Origin: Paraphaeosphaeria minitans
Lineage: Eukaryota > Ascomycota > Dothideomycetes > Pleosporales > Didymosphaeriaceae
DNA: 64,000 nt
Direction of reading: 5' to 3'
Assembly (NCBI GenBank): GCA_015832175.1
Contig: WJXW01000005.1
Coordinates: 2,604,001 to 2,668,000, forward strand
Part shown: one piece after another, positions 33,460-47,010 of the stretch
Numbering within the stretch: the stretch's first letter is position 1
How the letters are laid out: each line of letters begins with the position of its first letter
Made by a program: the position numbers and the translations under genes
The notes under the pieces: model-generated
The model's input: only the letters and a program-made list of their open reading frames with translations
Databases searched by the model: none
What the model was told of the DNA's origin: nothing

Positions 33460-36400
33460 GATCCCTATTTACTAGTATAGACTAGCTAATCTTATAGCGC
33501 AAACTGCTTTTAAGCCTAACTAAGTTTAAGGGCTTAAAAATATAGTTTAGGGCCTAGAAAGTTATAATAGATTATAAGCTCTAGGCTAATAAGTAGTTTA
33601 TTAGCTCCCCCTAAAAAGAATAGGCGCTAATATAGGACTGTCTAGATAACAGTCCTTAGGACATAGTAGCGGCCTTCTACTAAACTAGGGGGGCGGACAG
33701 CTAGTTTAACCTATAAATATTTATACAGTACTTTACCTTTATATATACTAATAAACATGCCTAGCAAAAGGCTAAAGCACGCCTTAATATAATTAGGTAA
33801 AGCCCTAAGGAGAGTTTCTCTAACTTTTACGTCTGCTTTAAACAGACCTTAGTAGAGGTAGGCGGCAGCTAGTAAAGTAACACTAAGAAACTGCGTAAGT
33901 TGCGCTGCGTAATCTAGCGTAACATCTATATAGTTACCTTTAACTACGACGTTTCTAAAGGGGACTATAACGCAGCCATTACTAGGTTTTTATAAATTAT
34001 AGCGGACCTTAAAATAGAGGCCTTAGAAGACAAGCTTACTACTTAAGCTACCTCTTATAAAAGTAGCTAGCCCCCTCTTAAGGATAGTAATAGCGACGTC
34101 TATATAGTTTCTATAGCAGCTTTAACCTTAACCTAGCCCTAAGCTAGTAGAGAGGTAGGTAAGTAGCGCCTAAACTAGATACCTAAATATATCTTCTAGT
34201 AACGCTAGGACGTAGGCGTGTGCACTTACTATAGTAAGCCTAACTACATAGCTAGAGCCTACTTTAATATAGTTTTACTCTAGGTAATTATAACCTAACC
34301 TTAGTATAATAAAATAAGCATCTAGTTAGGAAAAGAATAGCTCCTAGTCTAGCGCTAACGTAGGGGCTAAGCGTAATAGCATTAATAGAGGTATAATTAG
34401 GGCGAGCTGCGATAGTTAGAGTGGCTAAGGCTAGAGTAGGTATAAATAGGCCTACCTCTACCCTCTATATCTTCCTTAACAGCACATAGTATATAGAGGC
34501 TCTAATTAATATAGGGTGTAAATGCTTTACAGTAATTAGCCCTAGGCTAGTAGATTTACTCTTACTATAGCATATTATAATCTTAGCCTAGGAGCTAGAA
34601 TAGGCCGCTAGGTTATTACTATAGACCCTTATTATAGAAATAGTAGTAGTGCCTTATAATATATCTAGATAGTAATAGACCCTTTACACTTATGTAATTT
34701 TTAACCTCTACTAGAATATAATCCTAGGGGCCCCCTAGCTAGCTAAGTCTAGAGTAGTAGTAAATATCTATAGTAGTAAAATTATAATTAGCGTAGCTAG
34801 AGGTCTTATTACTCTTAACACCTAAGTAGTAGAAAGGTAGGGCCTCCTCGCTACGCTAGTAAATAAACAGGACAACGCGACACCCTTTAATACTCTAGAT
34901 AAAGACTAGGAAAGGGTATTCTTAACTTTACTCTAGAATATTACTTAGATACTTATAATAACGCTTTCTTACATAGTAGAACCTCTACCCCCCTATAACG
35001 TGGTAGGGCTAGGTTTTACTAAAAATAGTAGGACTCTCCCCCTAGAACTAGCGGAGTACGCCGCTATCTTTAATAAGACTAAAGCGTCTAGCCTCTTACT
35101 ACACTAGGGCACGTTAGACTACTATATCTACTTAAAGTAGACCTTAAGCGGCTCCCTCTTAAGACTACCCTAAGGCCTACTATATAGTATATCTAGAGAT
35201 TAGCTAGTAGAACTCTAGCACCAACTTATAGAACTTATAGATAAGGGCTAGATATAAGCTAGCTCTTTTTTAGTAGGCGCTTTAGTCCTTCTAGCCCTAA
35301 AGCCTAGAGGGAAATAGCGCCTATATATTAACTATTAGGAGATTAATATAATCTCTAAGCTAGATTAGTACCCCCTCTTACTTATTAAAGAGACACTACA
35401 CACCCTCTCCTAGGCCACTTAGTTTATAAAAGTATATATCTGTGCTACCTTTTATAAGCTATAAGTTATAAAGGGGGAAGAACACTACACTATATTCTAC
35501 ACCTAGTTTAGCCTTTTTAAGTAGTTAGTAGTCTTATTTAGACTAACTAGGGCACCTACTATATTCTAGCGCTATATTAATAGCGCTCTAAAAGATACCC
35601 TAGGCAATATATATATAGCTTACCTAGATAATGTCCTTATCTATATAATAGGGCCCCTACGCCAACACTAGGACTATGTGCGACAAGTGCTAGGACTCTT
35701 ATAAAAAGCTAGACTATATATAGACCTAGGGAAATGCAAATTCGCGATAATAAAGGTTAGGTACCTAGGGTATCTTATTATAGTAGGTAAGGCTATTTAC
35801 CCTAATCTAGCAAAGATATAAGTAATTAATTAATAGGACGCCCCTTTTATAGTATATGTAGTCTACTATTTTATTAGCTTTACTAACTTCTATTATAACT
35901 TTCTCCCCTAATTCTTTAAGTAGGCCGTACCCCTATATACCTTTACTAAGAAAGGGGTCCTGTTTTAATAGGGCCCTAGGGAATAAGAGGCCTTCTAGGC
36001 CCTAAAGGACATGTTTATATAGGACCTTATCCTAGCGCTTTAGGACCTAGAGCGCAATACGCTAGTAGAGGCGGACTACTTAGGCAGCGCTACTAGGGCC
36101 TACCTCTTCTAATATATTAAGGGGATCTAGCACCCTATAGCCTACTACTCTACAGCCCTAACACTAGCCTAGCAGAATTATACTATTCACGATAAAGAGC
36201 TGCTTATAATTATATAGGCCCTATAAGTATAGAGACTAGAGCTAATAGGAGTAGCGCGCCCCTTTAAGATTCTAATAGACTATAAGAACCTTAAATACTT
36301 TATAAAGATCTAAGAATTAAGTAAGCGCTAGTACTAGTAGTTAGAGTTACTCTCTACTTTTTACTTCTACTTCTACTACTAGCCTAGATCCTAAGTAGCT

Positions 36401-38130
36401 AGACTAGACGCACTAAGCTAGCGTAAGTAGGATATAGCCTAGTAGATAAGGACAAACGCCCTAATAATAGTGCTTAGGACTATCTAGACCGCCCTAGTGT
36501 AGACACAATTTTTAATGGCGCTAGTAGGGGCTTAGATCTTTACTAACACGCATTTATAGGCACTCTAGAACGTAGCTATAGTAGAGTTCCTCCCCTACTA
36601 TATTAGGCTTAAGGCAGTGCACTATAGTAACTATATATTCCCTATAGTAGCTGCTACCTTCTAATAAATTAGAGACTACATAATTAGTGTATATAAGTCT
36701 CTCCTATAGCGAGGAGTCCTTTAGGTTCTAGCTTAGAAACCTTTTACTACTACTATTATATAGCGCGTATATAAGTCTCTAGTTATAGGCTATCTTAGGA
36801 AGAACTCTACGTTTAAGATTATTTACTAGGACTACTACTAGGACAATATGTCTAAAGATATTACCTAATTTATGCGTAATTACCACTGTGTAGGAGTGTA
36901 TACAGACTAGTAGAAGTAGTAAGGTCTCCTATAGCCACTTCTAATTATAGACTAGTACTAGGCGTAACTCTTAATAGATTTTATAGTAGACCTCCTCTAG
37001 GCCTCTATAGTAGCACCGCGATACCTACTTATAATTACTAATAGGCTGTTAAAGTATATATAACTAGAAGCTATAACTTCTATAATAATAGAGCACTATA
37101 TAGCCCGCTTCTATAATATATAGTAGTAGTTCTATAGCTTCCCTACCTTACTAATTACAGATAGAGGCTTAGACTAGCTAGGGAAGTTCTAGACTACACT
37201 ATATAAATTAACTAAAATAAAATAACTCCTCTCTATAGTATACTACCCCTAGACTAACAGCGGCATAGAGAGGGTAAACTAGGAGGTACTTTTAGTCCTC
37301 CGCATTATAGTTAATTTTAAATAGATAGACTGGCTAGACTGCCTTCTAGCCTACTAGCTTATATTAAATAATAGAGTATTTACTACTATAGGCCTAAGCC
37401 TAAACTTTCTACTAAATAGATATTACGTTAATCTCCTTAAGAGAATCCCCTTACTAGCAGAGTCTACCTACACCCCCGCTAGGAGGGTAAAGCACTTCCT
37501 AGACTACCTTAAAAAAAAGACAGCTTTAGCCTAGACTACTATCGCCTATAGATAGCAGCGCACTATAGAGGCTATAAACTACACCTACTACCTTGTAGAG
37601 CGATTCTAAGTTAGAGATAAAATATAGTTTTTACTATATAATGTAAAAACTAACTAGCTAAAGAAGAAACTTAACTAGCTTAAGGTTAAATACACTATAA
37701 TAGCTATACTATCCCTACTTATAGTAATACTAAACCTGCCTAGTAATCTCTATAAGACTATCTACGTTAACCTCCTTAAGTGAGCGGCAGACAATCCCCT
37801 ACCTAGTTAAATCTAGGCTAACGCCTAGCTAGGCCTAGCTCTAGAGCTAGAAGAAGCGGACCTAGACTTACGTAAATAGGAAGTGGAGGAGGTCCTATAT
37901 ATTAAGAACACCTAGGGAAAACAATAATAGGCGCTAGTAAAGTAGACTAGATAGATATTGCTAACTTAGGTGCTAGTTAAAAATATTATAGACACTATAG
38001 TTCTAGACTGCTTTAAGGCCACCTAGGGGGACTATAGGCACAATAATAGTCCTATCTAGCCTATAGGGAAGAATATATAAACACTATAAAGGAAGCTATA
38101 ATAAGTATTTAAGAATTTATTCTTTTACTA
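33460..38130 (+). pseudogene. gag-pol relic of Gypsy B
   Basis: A CCHC knuckle remnant lies at about 34212-34260 (GVCTYYSKPNYIARAY; Cys and His partly changed to Tyr). A protease remnant with ALINIG replaces ALIDTG near 34495. Reverse transcriptase runs about 35030-35900 with YLDNVLIYI at about 35615-35645 (second Asp lost). RNase H is near 36040-36350 (EADYLGSATRAYLF). The integrase zinc-binding region starts near 36880, and the core continues to about 37500. No chromodomain was recognised, unlike Gypsy A. Stops throughout are TAG/TAA. Confidence 0.8.
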
Positions 38131-39953
38131 ACCTAGTAAAAGCGCTACTTATCTAAAAACTACTAAAGGCTATTAGCCCTAGGGTCGCTATAACTAAAGC
38201 GGCACTAAAGTGACACTAGGTAGAAATAAAGGGGGGCTATAATAACTATATTACTCTTTACACTAGTAGTAGCGGCACCTAAGAGGGTGCACTAAGCTAG
38301 CCCTAGATAAAGGCTTAAGTAGAGTTACTCTACAAGACTCTTAATATAGGTTAAAGGGTATATACTATTAGGCTAGGGCTGCTAAGAGGGTAAGGCAGTG
38401 TTAGCTAAAAGCTATCTTAAGTCGCTCTATAATAGTAGTAAGTAGGTTAGTAGTTTACGCTTAGGTCTAGGTTATCTTATCTAGGCGCTAGCCTATGCTC
38501 TCTTTAGATTGCTAGATATAATTTTTTATATTATTTATCTACTCTACTATATTATTAGCTAACGCCACTAGATTCTAATTATAGTTACTGCTACGCTAGA
38601 CTAGAGTTATCTAGAGTAAAAGTGCCACTAGGGCTATATCTATACTAGGGGGGGCGACCACTATTCTATTACTACGCTAAAGTAGGGGTATAGTAGGGGA
38701 GTCTAGCTCCTAGATTAGGCTAGAGTTTTTAAGCGCTAAGTTTAGGTACCGCTTATACTACTAGGCTAAGCAATAGAACTCTGCTATAAAGGTAGGTAGC
38801 GTTCTAGTTATAGGCTTCTAGGGGTTAGTACTATACATTCTAGGATTATAGATATGTAAATTACTATTAACCTAGCCTTGCTCTACGTATTTAATCTAGA
38901 GGCGTAGAGCCTGCCTTAGGTCTAGGTTATTAGTAAAGGGGGCAGAATTATACTAGTAGGTGGCCTTAGTGCGATAGTAGGCGCTATAGAAGTAGCCCTA
39001 GAATAGTTAATAGCTGTACAAACATTAATAATAGTCTAGAATATAAGGCTATAGACTTACTTTACGCGCCTAAGCTGCCTTAGGCGCCTAATATATTTAA
39101 TATATATAAGGCCTATATTAAGATTAGCTAGCTCTTTATCTAAACTATCTCTTTAAAGGACTACGCTTTTAGTAACGCAAAGCTGCTTTAGAGTATAGGT
39201 AGAAGTAATAGAGTTAGGGTAATTAGCTAGTACGCGCCTCTTAGAGGTTATAAAGGGGTAAGAGTAATTACTACTATTAGGCTACTATATAAGTGTGTTA
39301 AGGCTTTAGAGAATCTCTTCTATTTTAGTATTATTAATCTCCTCCTTAGTATGTGCATAGCTAGGCTTAGTAAGGTGCTAGTTTAGGTCTAAAGAATTAT
39401 CGCCACTACTACTACTAGAACTAAAGATATCTGCTAAGACAGCGCTACTTTAGAGGCTATTATTAATAATATTAATATTAGCCGCAGCTATAAACAGAAC
39501 GCTAAAAAAAAGGGCTAGGAGGCTAATAAAAGCATAGGGGCATATAGTGTAGGAATAGGAGGGGGACTAGATTAGGGCTAAAAAGAGATAGGGATAGAGG
39601 TAGTTATAGATAGTTAAGGAAGTTAGAATGGGCGTAGGTTAGGGTTAGTATAGGAAAGAGAGAGTAGAGAAGGGAAAAGGAAAGGCAAAGTAACGTAGAT
39701 ATAAGAAGACTATAATAGTAACGCACTACTAAGGTAATAGACACATAATAATTATATTAGAAAGGGCAGGAGCGCTGTCCTATCGCCTTATAATAATAAG
39801 GTAAATAAATAAACCACCTAATAAGGGCCCTTGCCCTAAAGCCGCCTTAGGGCCGCCTCTACACTACTACCTTACTACAGCACAATACTTCTAAGATCTC
39901 TAAGGCTTACCTTGTAATTATAAGACGTTTTAAACTAAGTAAAGTCTAGGGTA
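38131..39953. other. Gypsy B 3' internal region, non-coding or unassigned
   Basis: About 1.8 kb between the pol relic and the 3' LTR. No domain was recognised. Purine-rich stretches occur around 39530-39700. Confidence 0.45.
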
Positions 39954-40146
39954 TGTAATAGGCTAGGGCATAGCCCTAGCCTTTAGAAGGATCTTAAGGA
40001 AAGGAACTGCCCTAAAAGAAGTAGACCTACTAAGGAAAACTCTTTTTATAAGTAGTACACCCCCCTATAGAGACTTAATACCTAGAATTTATCCTTTACA
40101 TTTGGCACTTACAGTTCTGTTCATTCTCTAAGGCTAGCCCATAACA
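39954..40146 (+). repeat. 3' LTR of Gypsy B
   Basis: 193 bp, collinear with the 5' LTR, including the shared outermost TATGT context. Confidence 0.85.
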
Positions 40147-40150
40147 AGTA

Positions 40151-41556
40151 TACCTCTAGATTAACCTTCTTTACTACCTCTAGCTAGAGGTTCTACTCCC
40201 TAACGCGCAGCGTTTACTCTACCTACTTATAAGTAATATTACTAGGAATTAGGTATAAGAAACCCTAGTTAAGGGTTTTAGTAGTATTATACTACTAAAT
40301 AGCTTAGTTTAGGCGCAGCTTTTATATATTCTACGCTAATATAGGTAGCTTATAGCTAAAAGGTATAATTATTTAAATAAGTGTAGTAATAGCTTTACTA
40401 TTATATTACTTAAGTAGCACTTTTTTTACTACTAGCTTAGCTATCTTATTAGTGTAGGCACACCTATAGAAGGCTATTACCTAGTAGTACTTAATATATA
40501 TAACTACTACGCAGCACTTATAGTGCTTAACTAAATAGTGTATAGTAGTAAAAGTTTTATCTACTACACTCCTAGGTGCGTAGGATATAGCCTATATTAC
40601 CTATATAGTACCTACTTTGCCTACTAGTAATACCCCTAGCTAGCTAGAGATAGAGAAAGGGCTACTATAAAAGCGCTAGGTAAAGAGGAAAGTAGTAGTA
40701 TATTACTATATAGTCTTATTACTAAGTAACTATGCGTAATTTAGTATATAAGTAGTAGTTATATAGAGACTAGTAGCTATAGTTATTAAGTTACACTTTT
40801 TACTCTTATTATCTTCCTTTCTAATATTTTACTTAAAGATCTAGGCAACGTTAGGTTTATTTTCTAGTGTAATACTATTATAGGTATTAACTTCTATCTA
40901 GCTAGCGTTTAGGGGAGAGTAAAGTAGACCTAGCTTAACTACCTTTTTACGCTACTAGTAGGCTACCTACCTATATTAGTAGTTCTGTTCTGCGCAGTAG
41001 TTATTGTAGGTTATCGCCTTAATATAGGCGGGTAACGCCTAGAACGCAGGGCTCTACGTAAAAGAGAAATAAGATAGTGGTTAGAAGTAAACCTACTTAG
41101 TAGGTAAAGAGGTAGAAGTAAAGATAGAGGGCTACTGCGTATACCTTAAGAAGGGCTCTTAGGCTAAAAGAGGCACTCTACTTAGGTCTTTAACGTTATT
41201 ATTATTAGCGTTCTAACAGTTAGGATCTATAGTAAGTTACTAGGCAGTAGTAATAAAATATTACTATATATTATTAGGTAGCGTATTAGGGGGGAGTATC
41301 TAGCAAATTAGACTAATAGTAGATAGAAGTAATAAAGTAATTAGGACTAGCTTATAGTAGCTAGCGTTATTAAGAAGTAACTATCTAGCGCTGTAATAGG
41401 GGGTTTATAAGCTTTATAAGTATAGTAGAATAGTAAGCTAGCGTGTGAAGAGCTGTTTATACACTTTATTAGGGGGGTTGTAACTAAAGTTATAAAGGAC
41501 GCGACCTTTAGCAGCTAGAGAAAAGCTATAGGGGCCACTATTATAGTAAGTAGTAG
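40151..41556. repeat. Old RIP-mutated repeat DNA between Gypsy B and the Copia element
   Basis: Continuation of the DNA left of Gypsy B, joined by the AGTA duplication. Both strands are full of stops. A minus-strand protein relic is possible but was not assigned to a family. Confidence 0.4.
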
Positions 41557-41561
41557 TATTC

Positions 41562-41756
41562 TGTTAAAGTAAAACACTTACTTCCGTGATTCTTTCTAGA
41601 TCTACTAATTTATATCACAGGATTCTTACTAAGAGGCTTGTTTCTTTTGTATATAGTCTGCCCTTTTAGCATCCTTTCCTATAATTAGCTATTTGTATTC
41701 TTTACAACTCTGCTCCTAAATATCCTATAATAGTTTGAGCCCTTTTTACCATAATA
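41562..41756 (+). repeat. 5' LTR of the Copia element
   Basis: 195 bp, alignable base for base without gaps to 55480-55674. Confidence 0.9.
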
Positions 41757-41769
41757 GTTATAAGCCTGG
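41757..41769 (+). other. Putative primer-binding site for half initiator-Met tRNA
   Basis: Directly after the 5' LTR stands GTTATAAGCCTGG. Undoing one RIP-type change gives GTTATGAGCC, complementary to the anticodon arm of initiator tRNA-Met (CAU anticodon). Drosophila copia and yeast Ty5 prime from that internal tRNA region. The match is short, so this is inference. Confidence 0.45.
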
Positions 41770-41879
41770 CGCTTAGAACGTAAGATAATTCTCCCTGCCT
41801 ACTTAGTAACGCTTGAATTATTATACAACACTCTATTTAGAACCTCTCTATAATACAACCTCTCTATTTCTAATTACAA

Positions 41880-44800
41880 AAATTATTAAAATAGTAGAAG
41901 TACAGCTCGTTAATTGCGCTAGCTGGCCCTACTAGTTTATCTAGCTTTAATTCTAAGTAAACTTGAAAGGAATCTAGAACTAAATTAATCTAGAGGCGAT
42001 TAACGCTCTAGTAATTAATTACATAAAGCTAGAATAACCTCCGCTCTTATAGAAACTATTACTAATTACAGATACAGCCTCTATAGTAAGTATTTAATTA
42101 TATAAAGCAGAGCTTACTAAGTATAAAATAGATAAAGAGAGTTTTCTTTTACAAATAGCGGAATATAGAGTAGTAGTTTTAGACTAGTAAGTAGACTATA
42201 CTAAGATACAGAATCTCTAGACTTAGGTAAACGCTATAGTATCGCCTAATCTGCTTGCTTCTGCTATAATCACTCCAGTTAATACACGCTATACTACGCT
42301 TTAGTCCCTAATTTAACTTTTAAAGGAAGATCTCGCACTAAATAAAAGAGCTATATAGAATAATATTTAAGCTTTATACTACACTTATCTTAAGAAGGCT
42401 AAGTAGGCAAGATAAAGTCCTAAAACCTAGTTTAAAGAGTGGCAGCTCCTCTATTAAAAAGCAAAGACCTACTTAATTAGCGAAATTAGTAGACCGCTTA
42501 CTACCTAAGATTTCCTAGATGTAATCGCCGCGCGTATAGCACTAGATTAGGCCTAATTAATAAACTAATAGCTAATCTAGGATAAGACGCTAGGATAGAA
42601 TTAGATCACGCTAGACGATCTAGGGAAGGTATTTTCGGCGCTTATTTAGGAGTATTTAATCTAATCTAGTTCTAATAAAATAAGTGGGGTATTCGCCACT
42701 TTTAATAGATTATTAAGATAATCTACTAACTCTAATAGTTCTAGTTCGTCTAATTAGATAAAGAAATAACTAAACTATCCCTATAAGCCCTATGCTTATA
42801 GGTGGAAACTAATAGAGTGCTAAAGACTTTAAGCTACAATAGCTAGATTACCCTAGGATAGAATATTATTATTCAATCTTACTAATAAAGAAAAATTAGA
42901 GATTCTTAATTAACTTAAGTAGCCTAAGTGGTCGAACCTTTGTAATGCGATTACAAAGGTAGGATAAAATAAGAAATAATCCTCTACTAAGACTATTAAG
43001 TATCCTAGTAGTATTGCTACTGCTCTACTAAACCTATTCAATCTGCCTATAGACAATAGAGTATTAGGTGTCTACTCTACTCTACATTCTAACGCTTATC
43101 CTCTATTAGAATGTACAATACTAGACAGTGCTATAGCAGTTTATCTAGTTAATAATTATAAAAGACTTATTCTAGGGACGTTTTAATTATTAAATAAGAG
43201 TGTAGAGGCAGGTACACAAAGCCTCCTAATCTTAGAAATTAGTAATAGACTAATTAAGAACGCTTTACATAGGAAAAATAGGAGATTTATAGAAAATTTG
43301 CTACTCTAAGAAGTGAGAGTAGTAGAAGGCTTTTATATAAATATTATATCGGAAGCTCTTTTAAAGAAAATAAAGCTTTAGTACTTTAGTTTAGATTACA
43401 TTTTTAGGATTAGAAGTCTAGAATAAAGCGTTATTTTAGTAGACCTAAGATGCGAGTAAGATTTACTTTCTTATAATATAAGCTAATCTGCTCTTGTCTA
43501 ACTATTATAAGTGTAACTACTAAAGGATTATCCTAGGTTAATATTAAGAGATTAGATTCTAAGGACCTCTAGCACCTTTAAGCAGGGCATATAGGAAGTA
43601 GAGCCTTATAAGCTCTAGTAACTGCAGCCTAAGGTGTAAAGATTACTAGAATGTTAAGAAAGAATTGTGAGCACTATACTACTATATACGTAACCTAAGT
43701 GATTTCTAGGAGACCTAGAGAACAATTACCTAGGCTATTTTACTTATTATCCTAGGATCTATTTAATATGCCCACTGCTTAAAATAGAGAAAACTAGGTT
43801 TTACTAATTAAAGAAGATTTTAGTAAAAAACCTTACGTTTTTAATCTTAGAACAAAGACGCTTTCTAAGATAATAAGAGTGTAGTAGGATTTCTTAGCTC
43901 TTGTTAATATAAAATACAAGCTTTAAATTACAAAAATCTACTAGGATAATAATATAGCAACACTTCTATAAAGAGGGAAATCCTAGTACGAATTTTAGGC
44001 TATTTAGGAAAGGATAATAATAAGTAGACTACCGCCCTATACGCATAAGCCTAATAGCGCTATAGAAAGAGTAGGCTAGGAGCTTATAACAAAAGTAATC
44101 AAAATGTAAATAAGTGTAAATCTGCTATTAAATCTCTAGCTTAAGATTATATAAGCGGTATACTAGCTTTAAGGAATAATTCCTAGCCTAGCATTAGGCT
44201 ATTAATTACCTAATAAAACGTTAAATGCTTAGTTTAGACAATATTTTTATTATTTTAAACTAGTAAAAACATAATATAGGATAGCTAATCTTTATCTAAA
44301 CTAGAGTGCTGTTTACGCCTATAGCTACTAAGCTTACCCTTTAGATTAGAAGCGTGTAGCTAGGTAAGATAGAAGAGGATTTAAAGTAAATCCTAAGGGC
44401 TATATTAGATACCTAGTAGGCTATAAAGCTTCTAATATCTACTAAATATAGATTCTCTAGCTTAATTAGGTAATTACTACACGAAACGTAAGGTTTAATA
44501 AGTCCTTATTCTATAAAAGATTAGAGGAACAATCTATTCTAAAGATAGAAGCGTTAAAAATAGTAGAAAGCCTCTAAGAAGGAGAGCTAAATAATCTAGA
44601 AGAAGTGTATAAAGACGCGCTTAACATTCTTCCTAAACTAAATAAGTATACAAGAACTGCTACTAGACCTATAAGTAACCTTTAGGTAATTAAAAGCAAA
44701 GCAGGCTAGCTAAGTAATTAAGAACCTAAAGTACCTACTACTAAGTAAGCTGTAGGCTTAGCTAGCTAGCAGCTAAGAATTCGCTTAAGTAGAAAAGGAA

Positions 44801-47010
44801 GCACAGAACTTGTAACCCCTAATTAGACACTAGAGCTAGGTAATCTTAGGGGTAATCTATTAAGCGATTAAGAGATATCTAGTAGCCACTAGAACACTAC
44901 TAAGAGAGCTAGCCCGCCAGAATCTAGGGATTTAATACCCTATTTATTAGTAGAAACTAATTAGATTACTAATTAACCTAGCGTAGATAACTTAATTACG
45001 CTAGATAAAGCAGATAACTTACTAGCGCACTAATAGCGAAGGCAGATCTATCTAAAGGCAAGTAGAATAAGTAGGCGAAATTATAGTAAAGCACTAGAAA
45101 TTAACTAACTAATAAATTACTATCTACTATTGCGAAAATTAAGGAAGTAAAATAATTAGAACAATTAGCTAGGGGGTAGGTAGAAGCTAGGTGCTTATAC
45201 ACTAATTACTAATTATCTTTAAAGTAATCTTAATGTAATATTAGAGTACACGTTTATACTAGAAGTAGTAGAGGCCTAGTCTAAGCAAGAAGAATATATT
45301 ACACTAAATATAATAGTATTTGCTTTTATACTTAGAAAGGCGCCTAGAGCGTCTTATATAGCTTAGACTTACAGAGACAAGCTTACACTAGAGCTAACCC
45401 TATAGAAACACTTTTTTAATTATCTATATAGGAAGCTATTCCTTTTTACCACTTATAAGGAGATCTCGACTTTGTAAGATAAAGGTACCTAGATAGAGAT
45501 TAAATAATTAGAGGTGTTAGAGCGACTACTCCCTTTAAAGTAGGTCTTTACTTATAAGTTTAATTAAAACAGATACTTCAAAAAGTGTAAAGCTTAAATT
45601 ATTATAAGAGGAGATCTTTAGAAAAAGAATACTCTCTACTCTACCTATACTACTACCCTAGTAGTAAGATCTTTTTGATTAGCTATAGCTCTAGCAGCAG
45701 AATTCGATCTAGAAATCTTATAATTTAATATAGTAGGAGCGTTTCTAAATACTCTTATTACAGCCGCCAATCTAGTAACTTATAAATTACCTAATAGTTT
45801 TAAAAAGCTAGGAAAGTGTGTAAGATTAAATTAAGCTTTGTATGGCTTAAGAGATTCACTACTTCTTTAGTATAAAGAATTTGCGGGATTACTTTAATCT
45901 TATAGACTCTTAGTTTCGCTAGAAGAGCTATGCCTTTTCTTTAATAGTAATTAAAGTATTATTGTTCTATTTTATGTTAACAACATTCTTCTTCTCTATT
46001 ATAAGAGTAAAAAGAAAGAAGCCCTGGATTTTTAAAAGAAGATTATAAACAAATACAAGATAATAATATTCTTCTTCTCTATTACAAGAGTAAAGAGAAA
46101 GAAGCCCTAGATTTTTAGAAAAAGATTGCGAACAAATATAAGATTAAATTAAAAGGACTAGTAGAGTGGTTCCTAGGTGTTTAAGTAATTAGGGACAGAG
46201 AAGTAAAATTAATTTCTCTAGTCTATAATACCTACATTAATAAGATTACGAAAAAGTTTAACCTTTTAAACTCTAGAAGCTTCCCTACCACACCTCTATT
46301 AGCAGAAGATCTCGTTCCAAGCATAGGAGAAGCTACTCCTTAATAAATAAAGCTCTTTTAAGAAGAGGTGGGATTAGCTCTTTATATAGTAATTATGCTA
46401 CGCCTAGATATAGCTTTTACAGTGTTAAAGCTATTACACTTTCTAACAATTCTAAGTAAAAAACACTTTACTACTATTAATTATATAATCCTTTACCTCT
46501 ATTAAACTAGATAGCAGGCTATAGTCTTTAGTGGCTATAATAGACCTAATCTGCTAATATATAGAGATGCCTCTTTTACTAATAATCTAATATTACGGCA
46601 ATCTTCCTATAGATATATTATCCTATTGTTTAGAGGAGCTATCCTATAGAAAGTAGCTTAATAGAACATAATTACCACTTTAATAATAGAAGCAAAGCTT
46701 CTAGCGCTTAAATATATAAGTAAAGAAGCTATAGTAATTAAGAGATTCTTTACTAAGCTTACTCTAGATCTAGGACCTTTATAGTAGGTCTATTGCGACA
46801 ATCTTTAAACTATTTGTTTAGTGATTAGAAAGAACGAAAAAATTACTATCTAACTGCGCTATATAGATATTTAGAACATATAGTTGCGGTAAGAGTATAC
46901 AAAAGGATTGTTTTAAGTAGAATATCTTCTAACTAGTAAAATACTAGCAGATGGCCTTATAAAGGCTCTTACTTATTAGTAGTTTAATAGATTTAAAAGG
47001 CTATTAAATC
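41880..47010 (+). pseudogene. gag-pol relic of the Copia element
   Basis: Ty1/copia domain order: integrase C-terminal region at about 44390-44510 (GYIRYLVGYKASN then VITTRNVRF), then reverse transcriptase. The latter shows RGDLQKK near 45610, AEFDLEILQFNIVGAFLN near 45698-45750, ALYGLRDS near 45840, and FYVNNILLL near 45970 (the catalytic YVDD with both Asp changed to Asn). An 83-bp tandem duplication at 45985-46150 shifts the frame just after that motif, and the frame resumes at VEWFLGV (about 46165). RNase H runs about 46555-46960 (YRDASFTNN, IIEAKLLALK, ADGLIKAL). The gag part (41880 to about 43000) was recognised only by position. Many stops. Confidence 0.8.
45985..46150 (+). repeat. 83-bp tandem duplication inside the Copia reverse transcriptase
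   Basis: The block beginning ATTCTTCTTCTCTATTA occurs at 45985 and again at 46068, with the intervening sequence repeated (AAAGAAAGAAGCCCT). 83 is not a multiple of 3, so the second copy is out of frame with the first. Confidence 0.85.

Larger units (their letters stand above)
33008..40146 (+). mobile_element. Gypsy B: Ty3/Gypsy LTR retrotransposon, RIP-inactivated
   Basis: 7139 bp bounded by 193-bp LTRs at 33008-33200 and 39954-40146. They open TGTGATGGGC (RIP form TGTAATAGGC) and end CCCATAACA (RIP form CCTATAATA). A 4-bp duplication AGTA flanks it (33004-33007 and 40147-40150). If the true duplication is 5 bp, one base has changed. It is unrelated in sequence to the Gypsy A copies. Confidence 0.85.
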
